Source: Caballeronia mineralivorans PML1(12)
Lineage (GTDB): Bacteria; Pseudomonadota; Gammaproteobacteria; Burkholderiales; Burkholderiaceae
NCBI RefSeq assembly: GCF_001028175.1
Contig: NZ_AEJF01000219.1
Coordinates: forward strand, 1 to 41,611
Reading direction: 5' to 3'
DNA length: 41,611 bases
The notes below the pieces were generated by a model. That model was not told the origin of the DNA, did not search any database, and saw only the letters and a list, made by a program, of their open reading frames with translations. Positions 15,108 to 24,853 of the stretch are shown here, piece after piece; position 1 is the stretch's first letter; the number at the start of each line of letters is the position of its first letter. A program made the position numbers and the translations under genes.

Positions 15108-17630
15108 TTGCGGCGCCGCCGGCACATTGTGCTGCCACCCATCGCAACCATTGAACGGCTCTGCGCCGAGGTGGCAACACGCGCGCAACGCCAGGTGTAC
15201 CGTCTGCTGACTGATCCTCTCGCGGCACGACAACGCAAGGCCCTCGATAGTCTATTGTTGCTTCGCGAAGGTCGCCGAGTCAGCACGCTGACCTGGATCC
15301 GGCAGTCGCCCGGTGCGCCCTCCGCCAAAGCAGTGCTGGCCCACATCGAGCGATTGCAGGCCATCCGCGCAATCGCTTTGCCGATCGATCTAGGCTGCGA
15401 TGTGCACCAGAACCGATTGATTCGCCTGGCTCGGGAAGGTGCACAGACGGCGGTCTACCAACTTGAAGAATATGAGCCTGATCGTCGTCACGCGACGCTC
15501 GTAGCCATCCTGCTGGATACTGCCGCCACACTAATCGATGAAACGCTTGATCTTCATGACCGGCTGATTGGTTCGTTTTTTACGAAGGCTAAACATCGGC
15601 ACGAACGGGAATTCGCCGCCGCCGGCAAGGCGATCAACGACAAGGTCAGACTCTACGCGCGCATCGGCGGCGCATTGGTCGACGCAAAGACGTCGGGTAC
15701 CGATCCGTTCGTCGCGATCGAAGCCATCATGCCCTGGGATCAGTTTGCCGAGACGGTGAAGGACGCGCAGAGGTTGGCGCGTACCGAGGATTTCGACCAT
15801 CTCGTGCTGGTCGGCCAACACTATCAGCAGCTGCGCCGTTATGCACCGGCGTTTCTCGACACCTTCGAGTTCAGCGCTGCACCCGCCGCACAGGGCGTGA
15901 TTGATGCCATCCAGACCCTGCGAACATTGAACCGCACATCGGCCCGTAAGGTGCCAGCAGACGCACCGATTGGCTTTGTTCGGAAGCGCTGGCAACCGCT
16001 CGTGTTCGTTGACGGCGGCATCGACCGGAAATTCTATGAGTTATGTGCGGTGGCTGAACTGAAGAACAGCTTACGTGCGGGTGACGTATCGGTTGCCGGC
16101 AGCCGTCAGTTCAAGGACTTCGATGCTTACCTCATGCCACGTTCCACGTTTGATGGGCAACGCGAGACGGGCACGCTGGCGGTACCCGTCGCCAATATCC
16201 CACAAGCCTATCTCACCGAGCGATTGGAGCGCTTGCGCACCGCACTCGATGAGGTGAACCGCCTGGCCGAGGCCGATCAACTGCCAGATGCGGTACTGAA
16301 AGCCGACGGACTCAAGATCTCGCCACTCGACGCGGACGTTCCCGATGAGGCAGAGGCCTTGAGGGAACGGGCATACGCGATTTTGCCGCACATCAAGATC
16401 ACCGATCTCCTCCTTGAAGTGGATCGCTAGACGAATTTCTCGCAGCATTTCAATCACCTGAAGACCGGCGAAGCGCCAAAGGATGGAGCGCTGCTGCTGA
16501 CCGCCGTACTCGGCGACGCATTGAACCTCGGAGCCACCAAGATGGCCGAGGCCTGTCCGGGTACCAGCATGGCGAAGCTGTCCTGGCTCGTGGCGTGGCA
16601 CGTCCGGGACGAGACGTACAGCAAAGCGCTCGCCGAACTGGTCAACTACCATCACCAGATGCCGTTCGCCGCATACTGGGGCGAGGGCACTACGTCGTCT
16701 TCGGACGGCCAGAGGTATCGGGCCGGCGGCCGCGGCGAAGCAGGTGGTCAGGTCAATGCCAAATACGGCAACGAACCAGGCATCCTGTTTTACACGCATG
16801 TCTCGGATCAGTACGCCCCGTTCCACACCAAGGTGATCAACGCAACCGTGCGTGATGCTATCCACGTTCTTGCTGGTCTGCTGTATCACGAATCTGACCT
16901 GCGGATCGAAGAACGCTATACGGACACGGCGGGCTTCACCGAGCACGTCTTCGCGCTCTGTCATCTGCTCGGGTTCCGGTTCGCACCACGCAATCTGGCC
17001 GACAAGCGGCTATACGTTCCCGGCGCGGCGACTCAATGGCCAGCACTGGCACCCCTAATTGGCGGCAGCTTGAATCAGAAGCTGATTGAACAGCAGTTCA
17101 ACGAGGTGCTGCGCCTGGCTTCTTCGATCAAACAGGGGACGGTGACCGCATCCTTGATATTGCGCAAGCTCGGCGCCTATCCTCGCCAGAATAGTCTCGC
17201 AGTGGCGTTGCGCGAAGTCGGGCGCATCGAGCGATCGCTGTTCATGCTGGAATGGTTGCGCGACCCGTCGTTGCGCAGGCGTGTGCAGATCGCACTGAAC
17301 AAGGGGGAAGCACGCAATTCACTCGCGCGGGCCGTGTTTTTTCATCGACTCGGCGAGATTCGCGACCGCTCGTATGAAAACCAGCGCTACCGTGCGAGTG
17401 GGTTGAATCTCGTCGTCGCCGCAATCACGCTGTGGAATACCGTCTATCTGGAGAAAGCGATTGATGCGTTGAGACAGCACGGCACGGTAGACGAAACGCT
17501 CCTACCGCACATATCGCCGCTGGGCTGGGAGCACATTAATTTGACGGGCGACTATGTCTGGCACACAAATAGACGTGTTGCGAAGGGACGTTACCGGCCG
17601 CTGCGCGCGGTCAGGCCTTCTGATCCTTAA
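15108..17630 (+). pseudogene. tnpA: Tn3-family transposase TnpA, 5'-truncated and interrupted by one amber codon
   Basis: About 840 codons of one continuous frame match Tn3-type TnpA. The N-terminus is lost: similarity starts near LPPIATIERLCAEVATRAQR, roughly 140 residues into a normal protein of about 960-1000. A TAG at 16428-16430 sits where relatives have Trp (LLLEVD-R-stop-TNFSQHFNHLK), one base change from TGG, and the frame then continues unbroken. The DDE catalytic residues lie after the stop (GDALNLGATKMA, YTHVSDQYAPFH, NTVYLEKAID). The stop codon at 17628 lies inside the terminal inverted repeat, as usual for this family. Without readthrough the transposase is dead. Confidence 0.9.
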
Positions 17631-17663
17631 CGTGCGCAAATTTCCGAATCTTGAGACGACCCC
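17626..17663 (-). repeat. Tn3-family 38-bp terminal inverted repeat
   Basis: On the minus strand it reads GGGGTCGTCTCAAGATTCGG and continues to GCACGTTAAGG, close to the 38-bp ends of the Tn3 family. It overlaps the end of tnpA. The matching outer end was not found in the window, consistent with 5' truncation of the transposon. Confidence 0.85.
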
Positions 17664-17776
17664 ATATTCATTGGATTCCTTTGGAGAGCGTAAGTGTTTT
17701 AACACAACGTCCGGTGAAACTGAGCGAGAAATACTGCACTGATGTGCACTCGTTTTTCAACGTATATCGTGGGCCA

Positions 17777-17833
17777 TTTTCCGGATATGACGTCACGTTT
17801 CCGAAAGACAGCCGGCGACGCCGTCGCGATACT
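17777..17833 (+). promoter_or_regulatory. Candidate activator box plus promoter, copy B, ahead of the F-box gene
   Basis: TTTTCCGG at 17777-17784, 13 bases, TTTCCG at 17798-17803, AAAGACAGC at 17804-17812 and GATACT at 17828-17833. AAGACA and GATACT are 17 bases apart. The half-sites TTTCCG start 20 bases apart and the second touches the presumed -35, as expected for an activator that contacts sigma-70 RNA polymerase. The F-box gene starts 172 bases further on. Confidence 0.65.
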
Positions 17834-18004
17834 GCGCGCACGCGACAGCCGGCGTGCGATGGCATTGCCTGTTGCAACAACGACAAATACCCTGAACACT
17901 GCCAAGGCTTCCGACGACGTTTGAACGTCCGTAGCTTGCCTGACGAACGCGCGGGCATGGCTGGTTCAATCGAAACGACGATCACAGACCTGGTTGGAAC
18001 AACC

Positions 18005-21000
18005 ATGCGAACATCGCAATCGCCTTCCTCGAGCCTGGGCACCTCGTCGGGGTTCCGGCTCTACGCAGACACGCCGGCTTCAAACCCAAACCCCAACGAC
18101 GGAGAGGCCGGAACACTGGACGACTTGTTCGCCGAACTCGACGGCTTGTTCACGCGAGGCGCGACTGACGCCAAGGTTCACGAATATCTGAGGGCGTCGT
18201 TGGGCCTGGAGAGCGCATGCGGTAACGACTATTTCTGTAGCGCCGTGTTGCGTTTGGGCGGAAGCTCGCATCCCGCGACCAGTATCGAAAATCACCGCGT
18301 CAATTGCGCGCTGATGAATCTGGCGGCGAGGGTCTACTCCGGGCAGGAGAAGGGCCAGGCTTTTCTTGAAGGTGGCCGTTTGAATTGGGACGGTTTTATC
18401 TGGTTTGTGGCCGGCTGTCTCCGCTCGACGATCGACCAGGTGTTGGCGATGATGCCACCCGAGCGTGAAGAGGGCATTTCGCTGCAAGGCGTCGACCCTT
18501 GCAGCGGAGCATCGGGAGCCGAAGCGATCGAAGCAACGGGGACGAACGGTGACGCCGAACGCCTGCAGAATGACGGGCCGAACAGGTTCGAACAGCTTCC
18601 ACCGGAGGTTCTGCAAAACCTGTTTGGATTCCTGTGCAAGAGCCGGGACCTCGTCAATGCGGCAACAACGAGCCGCGGGATGTGCGGCATCTTGCGCGCG
18701 CCGGTCAAGGCTCATCAACTGGTTCATCAAGCAACGCAAATCAGGTCCCGGTCCGATGTACGCAAACTGACCGGTGACGACGGCCACGGCGCGATCGGCG
18801 ATCTGGGGACGCGTCACCAGGCCACGGTACTGTCGACGATGATCGGCAAACTTCCGGGTCTCCCCGCCGAGGAAAGACTGGCTTCGTTCAAAAAAGTCCT
18901 CGCGGCTACATTGCGCCTGCCGCAGCGATGCCAGGCACCGTTGCTGGTCGCGCTGACGGGAAAGATGAGAGCGCTGGGCAGCGGGGCGCGAGGCGCGGTA
19001 TTCGACAAGCTTATCAATGCAGTCAGCACACTTTCTGACGACGCGTCCTTTAAGGTGCTTGCTGCGCTTGCGGGCGCTATCTGGATGCTTCCTCCGCATA
19101 AGACGGACACTGGCTTTCATCGGCTCCTGAGCGCCGTCGACGCCCTTCGTTGCCGCAATGCAGCGCGGCCGCCGGCCCTGCCGCTGAACGACATGTGTGC
19201 CGTACTCGGCAGGTTTCCAGACGAGGCGCGCGTGAATGCGTGGGGCGCGTTCTTCGAGCTGTTCGACGCTTTGCCCCACGACGTCCGTGCAGCCGCGCTA
19301 GTGAAGATGGCATCCGGCCTGCAAGATCATTTCCAGAACGTTGAGTCCATTTTCTTCATGGTGCTCCTGACGGAGATCGAAAAACTTCCACTGGTTCACC
19401 GGCTCGAACCGCTGACCGCGTTGAGCGACTGGATCGGTGTGATTCCTGACAAGGACGTGGTTTTCGCGACAAAGTGCATTATCGCGTCAGTCGATCGGCT
19501 CAGAAATGGCAGGGGTGTGCCACCTGCGCTGTTCAGCGCACTCCTTACGACACTGGCGCGGCAGCCGCTGGCTGGCAAGGATGTGTTGGTAACGTGGCTC
19601 GTCGCAGTCACCGGGGAGGTTCACCGAGACGATCCCGGCAGGCTGGGCGCGTTGCCCCTGGTCCAGCTGGGCGCGGCGTTCGGGATGCTCTCTTGCGAGG
19701 CAAGACGGTCTGGAATCAAAGACTACTTCGGCGTCTTCAACGCGTTGCCCGATGCGCAGCGTGAGCGTCTTCTGATCGAACTCGCGACTGAAATCGACAA
19801 TGACTGGATGGACTCCCTTATGTTGGGTGCGTTCCTCGACGCCGTCTGGCAGCTCCCAGCGGGCTGTAACGCAAAGCCGCTCTCCGAAGCGATCAACCGC
19901 ATAGCCTGGCTGTCCGCAACTGATGCGGAGATTCGGCTTGCGACCGATTGCATCCTCGAGTTCATCAAGAAACTTCGGGTGAGCGGCAGTGAGTTATCTG
20001 CCGGACTGTTCGACAGTCTCGGCAAGCTGTACTGGGCCCAGCCTGAAAGTGACAAGGCCGCCACGTTCAGCCGGCTTACCATAGTTGTCGCCGATTTCTT
20101 CCGGCGCAATCCGAATGGGCGGGATATTTCCCCGGCGCATCTTCTGGGGCGGATGTATGACGGATTGCCCGACGAAATACGGGCCGTCGCATTGGCGCGT
20201 CTGCTTGCTTTCGCCGGCCGGTTACCCGACGGCATCCACGCGCGCATCCTTACCGGAATGTCGCGCGGTGCAAGCCGCATGCTCCAGGGAACAGACGCAA
20301 AACAGGCATTTCCCGGCATGTTGCAGGCGATCAAGTCCATTGCTTTCAGCGACCAGGCGCCACCGCTCGCTGCATTGATCCGCAGGGTCGTCAGGCTCCC
20401 CTCGGCGCAGGTCGGCGATCGTGTCGGGAGCATTTTCAAGGTCGCTCGCAACCTCGGCGTGGAGCATGAGCTTTCCGTTGATCTGCTGACGGCGATGGTC
20501 GAGTTGCTGTTCATGCAGCTCGATGACAGCAGAGACGGTTTGTTCGCCTGGCTCAGGTTTACCTTCAGGAACATGTGCGTCAGCAATCCCGAGCGGCTGA
20601 AGGCATTTCCGACACGGCCGCTGGGCTTGATGCTCATCTCCCTGCCTGACGGAATGCGGGCGCGCGCGCTGAAAGATCTCCTGTCTCTGACCGATGAATT
20701 GCCGGGTGCAGTCCGTGCGCGGACGCTGGCGACCGTATTGCACGGGGAGGGTCTGCTGTTCCAGGGCGTCAACAGGCAGAGCATGTTGAATGATGTGTTG
20801 CACGTCATCGACAGGCTGCCGACGGAAGACCGCGGTAGCCCCCTGACCGCGTTGAGCCGCGAAATCCGCTATCTGCCTCTGGCCGAACTCGCAGACGCTA
20901 CCGGCAGGATCATGCAGGTGGTCGAGGCGTTCCGGCGGCATGCCCCTGTGTCGAGGGGCTTGTTCTCCGCGCTGGTTGGTCTGCTCGCGAAGCACCCGAA

Positions 21001-21235
21001 AGACCGCCGGCAGCGGCTGCTTGACCAGCTTCTCGCTGCTGCGAGCGCACCTCCCCAGAACAATGAAGCATTGCTGGGCGCATTGCGTGAGCTGTTCGCT
21101 ACGCTGATACAGCTTCCCGACGATGTCCAGGGTGACTCGATGCAGCGCCTCTTCGATTTCGTCTCGTTGTGCCCGAGCGCTGTCCGCGACCGTTTTTTGG
21201 GCGGGCTGCCTCATTCCCAGATCAAGTACGGGTAA
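18005..21235 (+). CDS. Candidate effector: F-box domain followed by long helical tandem repeats
   Basis: A 1076-residue protein from ATG 18005; ATG 17957 in the same frame is possible but the codons before 18005 lack the GC bias of the gene. The N-terminus is Ser/Thr/Pro-rich (MRTSQSPSSSLGTSSGFRLY), typical of type III secreted proteins. Around residues 195-235 lies an F-box-like motif: FEQLPPEVLQNLFGFLCKSR followed by DLVNAATTSRGMC. From about residue 270 to the end, 35-45 residue helical units recur with LPxxxR and LxALxxxIxxLP patterns, similar to HEAT-like repeats and to the Skwp/XopAD type of plant-pathogen effectors. F-box effectors such as the Ralstonia GALA proteins join host SCF ubiquitin ligases. 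Promoter copy B lies upstream. The repeat family is inferred by pattern only. Confidence 0.72.
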   Translation: MRTSQSPSSSLGTSSGFRLYADTPASNPNPNDGEAGTLDDLFAELDGLFTRGATDAKVHEYLRASLGLESACGNDYFCSAVLRLGGSSHPATSIENHRVNCALMNLAARVYSGQEKGQAFLEGGRLNWDGFIWFVAGCLRSTIDQVLAMMPPEREEGISLQGVDPCSGASGAEAIEATGTNGDAERLQNDGPNRFEQLPPEVLQNLFGFLCKSRDLVNAATTSRGMCGILRAPVKAHQLVHQATQIRSRSDVRKLTGDDGHGAIGDLGTRHQATVLSTMIGKLPGLPAEERLASFKKVLAATLRLPQRCQAPLLVALTGKMRALGSGARGAVFDKLINAVSTLSDDASFKVLAALAGAIWMLPPHKTDTGFHRLLSAVDALRCRNAARPPALPLNDMCAVLGRFPDEARVNAWGAFFELFDALPHDVRAAALVKMASGLQDHFQNVESIFFMVLLTEIEKLPLVHRLEPLTALSDWIGVIPDKDVVFATKCIIASVDRLRNGRGVPPALFSALLTTLARQPLAGKDVLVTWLVAVTGEVHRDDPGRLGALPLVQLGAAFGMLSCEARRSGIKDYFGVFNALPDAQRERLLIELATEIDNDWMDSLMLGAFLDAVWQLPAGCNAKPLSEAINRIAWLSATDAEIRLATDCILEFIKKLRVSGSELSAGLFDSLGKLYWAQPESDKAATFSRLTIVVADFFRRNPNGRDISPAHLLGRMYDGLPDEIRAVALARLLAFAGRLPDGIHARILTGMSRGASRMLQGTDAKQAFPGMLQAIKSIAFSDQAPPLAALIRRVVRLPSAQVGDRVGSIFKVARNLGVEHELSVDLLTAMVELLFMQLDDSRDGLFAWLRFTFRNMCVSNPERLKAFPTRPLGLMLISLPDGMRARALKDLLSLTDELPGAVRARTLATVLHGEGLLFQGVNRQSMLNDVLHVIDRLPTEDRGSPLTALSREIRYLPLAELADATGRIMQVVEAFRRHAPVSRGLFSALVGLLAKHPKDRRQRLLDQLLAAASAPPQNNEALLGALRELFATLIQLPDDVQGDSMQRLFDFVSLCPSAVRDRFLGGLPHSQIKYG

Positions 21236-21239
21236 ATTC

Positions 21240-22142
21240 TGGCGAGGTTCATAACTGCGTTACACAGGCGACTTGCCTTGCAGCAAGGGGGCGATCCGGT
21301 CGTATTGCTCATCGCTTGCAGTAAGGCGTTCCGCTATGATGTGCGGAACGACACGAACGACTGAAAGCTCGATGAAGACGTTGAATCCGGCGGTGGGTCG
21401 AGTGCTCAAGCGCCTGCATTATCCGCTCGACGTGATCCTGACTTGCGTGCGATGGTACGTGGCCTATCCGCTGAGCCTGCTGCATCTTGAAGATATGATG
21501 GCTGAGCGCGGCGTTTCGGTCGATCATTCGACCGTGCACCGCTGGGCCATCAAGCTGCTGCCGGCATTGGAGAAAGCATTCCGCCGCCGCAAGCGGCCGG
21601 TTGGTAAGAGCTGGCGGATGGACGAGACGTACATCCGCGTCAAGGGCGAATGGCGGTATCTTTACCGGGCCGTCGACAAGGACGGCAACACCATTGACTT
21701 TCTGCTACGCGCCCATCGGGACAAGACTGCAGCCCGGCGTTACTTTGAGAAATCGATCGCCCAGAACGGTGTACCCGAGACGGTAACCCTCGACAAAAGC
21801 GGCGCCAATCTGGCCGCGCTCGAAGCGATCAATGCCGATTGTGAAGCGCCCATCAAGATCCGCCAGTCCAAATATCTCAATAACCTGGTCGAGCAGGACC
21901 ATCGGGCGATCAAGCGACGAACGCGGCCCATGCTGGGATTCAAAACGTTTCGATGTGCCCGGATCCTTCTGGCGGGCATTGAGATTATGCACATGATCGC
22001 GAAAGGACAGATGAAATATGCTCGCGGAACCCATCCGTCCGCCGCTGCTCAATTCTACGACCTCGCAATATAAGCAGACTTGCATATCGATCTCGCTCAC
22101 CCTTTGATCCTTACCGCGACAAAGCCCGCGTAGTTCCTCGCC
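21240..22142 (+). mobile_element. IS6-family insertion element (ends tentative)
   Basis: An apparently complete IS6-type transposase gene lies inside. The left flank has GGCGAGG at 21240 and the right flank its complement CCTCGCC at 22136-22142; these may be the element ends, but the inverted repeat is short and weak, so the limits are uncertain. The element starts just after the F-box gene stop. Confidence 0.45.
21372..22073 (+). CDS. IS6-family transposase, apparently intact
   Basis: A 233-residue DDE transposase from ATG 21372 (the frame is open upstream without similarity). Features in order are HYPLDVILTCVRWYVAYPLS, SVDHSTVHRWAIKLLP with the helix-turn-helix, WRMDETYIRVKGEWRYLYRA with the first Asp, VTLDKSGANLAAL with the second Asp, and YLNNLVEQDHRAIKRRTRPM with the Glu. 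The length is normal for the family. It belongs to a different IS6 branch from the fragments at 12127 and 14659. It may still be active. Confidence 0.92.
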   Translation: MKTLNPAVGRVLKRLHYPLDVILTCVRWYVAYPLSLLHLEDMMAERGVSVDHSTVHRWAIKLLPALEKAFRRRKRPVGKSWRMDETYIRVKGEWRYLYRAVDKDGNTIDFLLRAHRDKTAARRYFEKSIAQNGVPETVTLDKSGANLAALEAINADCEAPIKIRQSKYLNNLVEQDHRAIKRRTRPMLGFKTFRCARILLAGIEIMHMIAKGQMKYARGTHPSAAAQFYDLAI

Positions 22143-22250
22143 TTTAACCGGGCGAGTGCACCGATCTGGGCAAAGCGAAAGATGCGTCGGTAGGGGATGA
22201 AAATACCAGAAAGATATTTTTGATTGCGCATCACCCACGACGCTACCGGC

Positions 22251-22823
22251 TCACAGTACAAAGGGAATTAACGCAGCAACCTCGTTGCGATAACGGCGAT
22301 AAGCTTCACCGAACTGTTCTTCGAGCCAGCATTCTTCACGCCTGAGCTTGAACCACAGCGCGCCACACGCCAGCAACACAGCGAGCACCCCACGCCATTC
22401 GCCGCAAGCGATGGCAGAGCCGACGAACGAGACAATGAGACCCGCATAGACAGGGTGGCGCACGAACCGGTATGGGCCGCCACGAATCAGTTCGTGATTC
22501 TCTTTCAGTGTGACGAGTGCGCTCCAGTTTCCGCCCAGATAGACGCGTGCCCATACGGTGAAGAGCAGGCCCGCTGCCGTGAGCAGTGCACCGATCCACC
22601 ATACGGCCTGCGTCGACGACAGGATACGGCCGCACAAAAATCCACCTGGCAATGTCGGCAGCCACAACAGCAGCGCTGCCACGCTGACCGGCACGATATG
22701 CATCGCGCGGAACGCAAGGGATTCTGTCCGGCTCGCAACCTTGACGCCGCTCGCAGCGAGCTTCCAGTAGATTGCCCAGACGATCCAGAGGAATGGGATG
22801 AGTTGCGCTGTCAGATATGCCAT
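22251..22823 (-). CDS. Isoprenylcysteine carboxyl methyltransferase-like membrane protein
   Basis: A 190-residue integral membrane protein from ATG 22823 (chosen because hydrophobic sequence begins there; a further 45 upstream codons in frame look non-coding). Five or so membrane segments are visible, starting MAYLTAQLIPFLWIVWAIYW. The C-terminal part has the ICMT/PEMT signature: TLKENHELIRGGPYRFVRHP (residues about 115-134) with VYAGLIVSF, then a late EEQFGEAYRRYRNEV helix. These bacterial enzymes use S-adenosylmethionine, and their natural substrates are mostly unknown. The gene lies alone between an IS6 element and an intergenic stretch. Family is secure, substrate unknown. Confidence 0.82.
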   Translation of the reverse strand: MAYLTAQLIPFLWIVWAIYWKLAASGVKVASRTESLAFRAMHIVPVSVAALLLWLPTLPGGFLCGRILSSTQAVWWIGALLTAAGLLFTVWARVYLGGNWSALVTLKENHELIRGGPYRFVRHPVYAGLIVSFVGSAIACGEWRGVLAVLLACGALWFKLRREECWLEEQFGEAYRRYRNEVAALIPFVL

Positions 22824-23299
22824 GCCGTTATCTCTTGAAGGTTTCCGATTGGCCGTTTTCGCATGCAGTCGCGACACTGGCTGAGGAGGGTACCGTCTCC
22901 CTTCTGCATCTTTCGTCAGCTTTTCACTCGCGACTTTAGAAATTCGCACGCTTGACATGTGGATGCATCGGATCCGCAGGCAAGCGCAGGATAATCTGCA
23001 TTCCAGAGCGTTGCGTCAGACGCGTGCGGGCCCGACTCTGGCTCGCTCCAGCCAGACCGGATCCATTTCTGATATTTGAAACGTTCAGAAAGAATCCGAT
23101 ATCTATTCAACTGTGCCTGGCGGAATACTGGCGTCCATATTCAGGCCGCGCGTGAACGCTGCGTGCGTGCCCTGAACGCGCGTGCGCGCTACTTGCCGGC
23201 CAATGCCGGACTGAGGTCTGAAGCAGGGCAAATCCGGTGAGTGCCGCGTGATGGTTTTGATGTCCGACCGGATACTTTTTTCCATTTTTTCTATTTTTC
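22824..23299 (+). other. Intergenic stretch with a poor box-like sequence
   Basis: No convincing gene. At 23066-23095 the bases TTTCTGATAT and TTCAGAAAG loosely recall the shared activator box, but the half-sites are 17 rather than 20 bases apart and no -10 lies at the right distance. GATACT at 23271 has no box before it. Confidence 0.4.
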
Positions 23300-24457
23300 A
23301 TGACACTTCGACGTTATCTGAAATGGGCCGCGCTGATGATCGGTGTACCGGTGTTCCTGGCTGGTTGCGCGGCGCCCGGGACCATTGTTCCCGCCCAGTT
23401 TGCTGCCAGAACAGACGCAGCAAATTATCGTCGTGTGGCGGTGTTGCCATTCGATGGCGACGGCGCTGAAGAGGCAACGAAAGACTTCGAAAGCATGCTT
23501 GTTTCCGCGCAGTATGACGGTAAGCCTTACTTCACGGTCATCGACAGGCTTACCGTTCAAAGCGCAGTCGCGGAGCTGAAGCTGCAGCGAAGCCAACTGG
23601 TGGATTCGGGGACGACGGTAAAGGTTGGCCGCCTGATCGGCGCGCAAGCGTTGTACAGCGGCTCGGCGTTCGTTTCACCTCCGGCGTATTCCTATTCAAC
23701 TGAAATCCGCGCGATCTGTCCGGCCAATGGGGACTGCCGCCACATACAGGTTCCGTGCACCACCAAAACCGCCACATTCAAACTGGTGCCGAGGCTGGTG
23801 GACGTGAGTCAAGCCAGGGTGGTCTATAGCGAGATGAAGTCGTCGTCGCGATCGTCGTACTGGTGTGCGGATGCCGGCGTTGAGCAATCCGGCGAGATAT
23901 TGTTGCGCGAAGCGGTGGGTGACGTCTTCGAGCAGATTCGCGAAGACGTCGCGCCGTACGTTCAAAACGTCTTTGTGAATTACAAGAAAGATAAGGAAAA
24001 CATCAGTGATGGCGCGATGGAGCGCTTTACCGGTTCACTGGACTTCGCGAAGTCGGGACGTTTTGACCGGGCCTGCCCGATGTGGTCTGAACTTGCGCGA
24101 ACGAATCCGGCAAGTCTCGCGCTCGCCTATAACGTCGCTGCGTGTGACGAGATCGCAGGGAACCTCGATGGTGCGGTGGCGCGCTACCGGAGAATCGACG
24201 GCTCTCTCACCAGACCGGATGCGGATGTTGATCGCGCGCTGGCGCGTGTAACGGACGAGATCGCGCAACGCGACAAGCTGCGCGAAAAAGCGCTTCAGGC
24301 TTCACTACGTCGCCCGCGAAATCACGGAAAGCTCCGGGCAACTGATCCTGTTTTTTCGTGCGCACGCGTCGACGTGGTCTGGCTGATCACATCATCAATG
24401 CTCAACGTAGCCGGTCGCGATCTTTTGTGCAATGCATGGTCTCGCCGGTCACTGTGA
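23300..24457 (+). CDS. CsgG-like outer-membrane lipoprotein
   Basis: A 385-residue protein with a lipoprotein signal: MTLRRYLKWA, a hydrophobic core and lipobox LAGC with the lipidated cysteine at residue 23. Residues about 43-230 resemble the CsgG/LpoB-type fold, starting YRRVAVLPFDGDG and continuing FTVIDRLTVQSAVAELKLQR and VGRLIGAQALYSG. Residues about 245-335 form a helical, TPR-like segment (LALAYNVAACDEIAGNLDGA). The last 45 residues have an unrelated composition and may be a fused tail. CsgG-like proteins form secretion pores or regulate wall enzymes in the outer membrane; which applies is unknown. No strong ribosome site is visible before ATG 23300. Confidence 0.7.
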   Translation: MTLRRYLKWAALMIGVPVFLAGCAAPGTIVPAQFAARTDAANYRRVAVLPFDGDGAEEATKDFESMLVSAQYDGKPYFTVIDRLTVQSAVAELKLQRSQLVDSGTTVKVGRLIGAQALYSGSAFVSPPAYSYSTEIRAICPANGDCRHIQVPCTTKTATFKLVPRLVDVSQARVVYSEMKSSSRSSYWCADAGVEQSGEILLREAVGDVFEQIREDVAPYVQNVFVNYKKDKENISDGAMERFTGSLDFAKSGRFDRACPMWSELARTNPASLALAYNVAACDEIAGNLDGAVARYRRIDGSLTRPDADVDRALARVTDEIAQRDKLREKALQASLRRPRNHGKLRATDPVFSCARVDVVWLITSSMLNVAGRDLLCNAWSRRSL

Positions 24458-24853
24458 ATGCAAGCGCGTCCTTCAAAATCTGGATGTCCGGAGCCTGCTG
24501 CTCGTTGGAAATGTGAGCAACTCTACGTATCGCTTTTTGTTCGCCTCATGCTCCTTAGCGAGCCAAAACCCGAAATCGAAGGTGTACGAAGCGAAAGGCC
24601 GTGATGATTTTCGAAGGTCGCAGTTCGACTCATGGGCTATCGTGCAGATGTCGCTGTCACCTGACCCCGTCCGTCCTCCGTTGCTTGAAGCGCGGTTCGC
24701 CGGAAAGCAGAAGGCCATTAACGCAGAGGGCGTCTGCGCCGTCCAGAATCACGACAAAGTTCAGCGTTTCGAACAATAGGCCAGTCACCGGCGAGATGCA
24801 GGGAAAAGTCACCGCCCCCACTCGTTCCCGCCGACACATCACTTCTTCACAAG
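24458..24853 (+). other. Gene-free stretch
   Basis: Several short overlapping open frames exist on both strands but none has recognisable sequence or consistent codon use. It contains the unidentified promoter of the ankyrin-like gene; the shared activator box is not present here. Confidence 0.5.

Noticed and set aside
22251..22823. Idea that the ICMT-like enzyme methylates prenylated effectors encoded nearby
   Set aside because: None of the candidate effectors in the window ends in a CaaX motif, so there is no support for a functional link.
23066..23129. Possible promoter box upstream of the CsgG-like lipoprotein gene
   Set aside because: The half-sites TTTCTG and TTCAG are only 17 bases apart and no -10 lies at the required distance.
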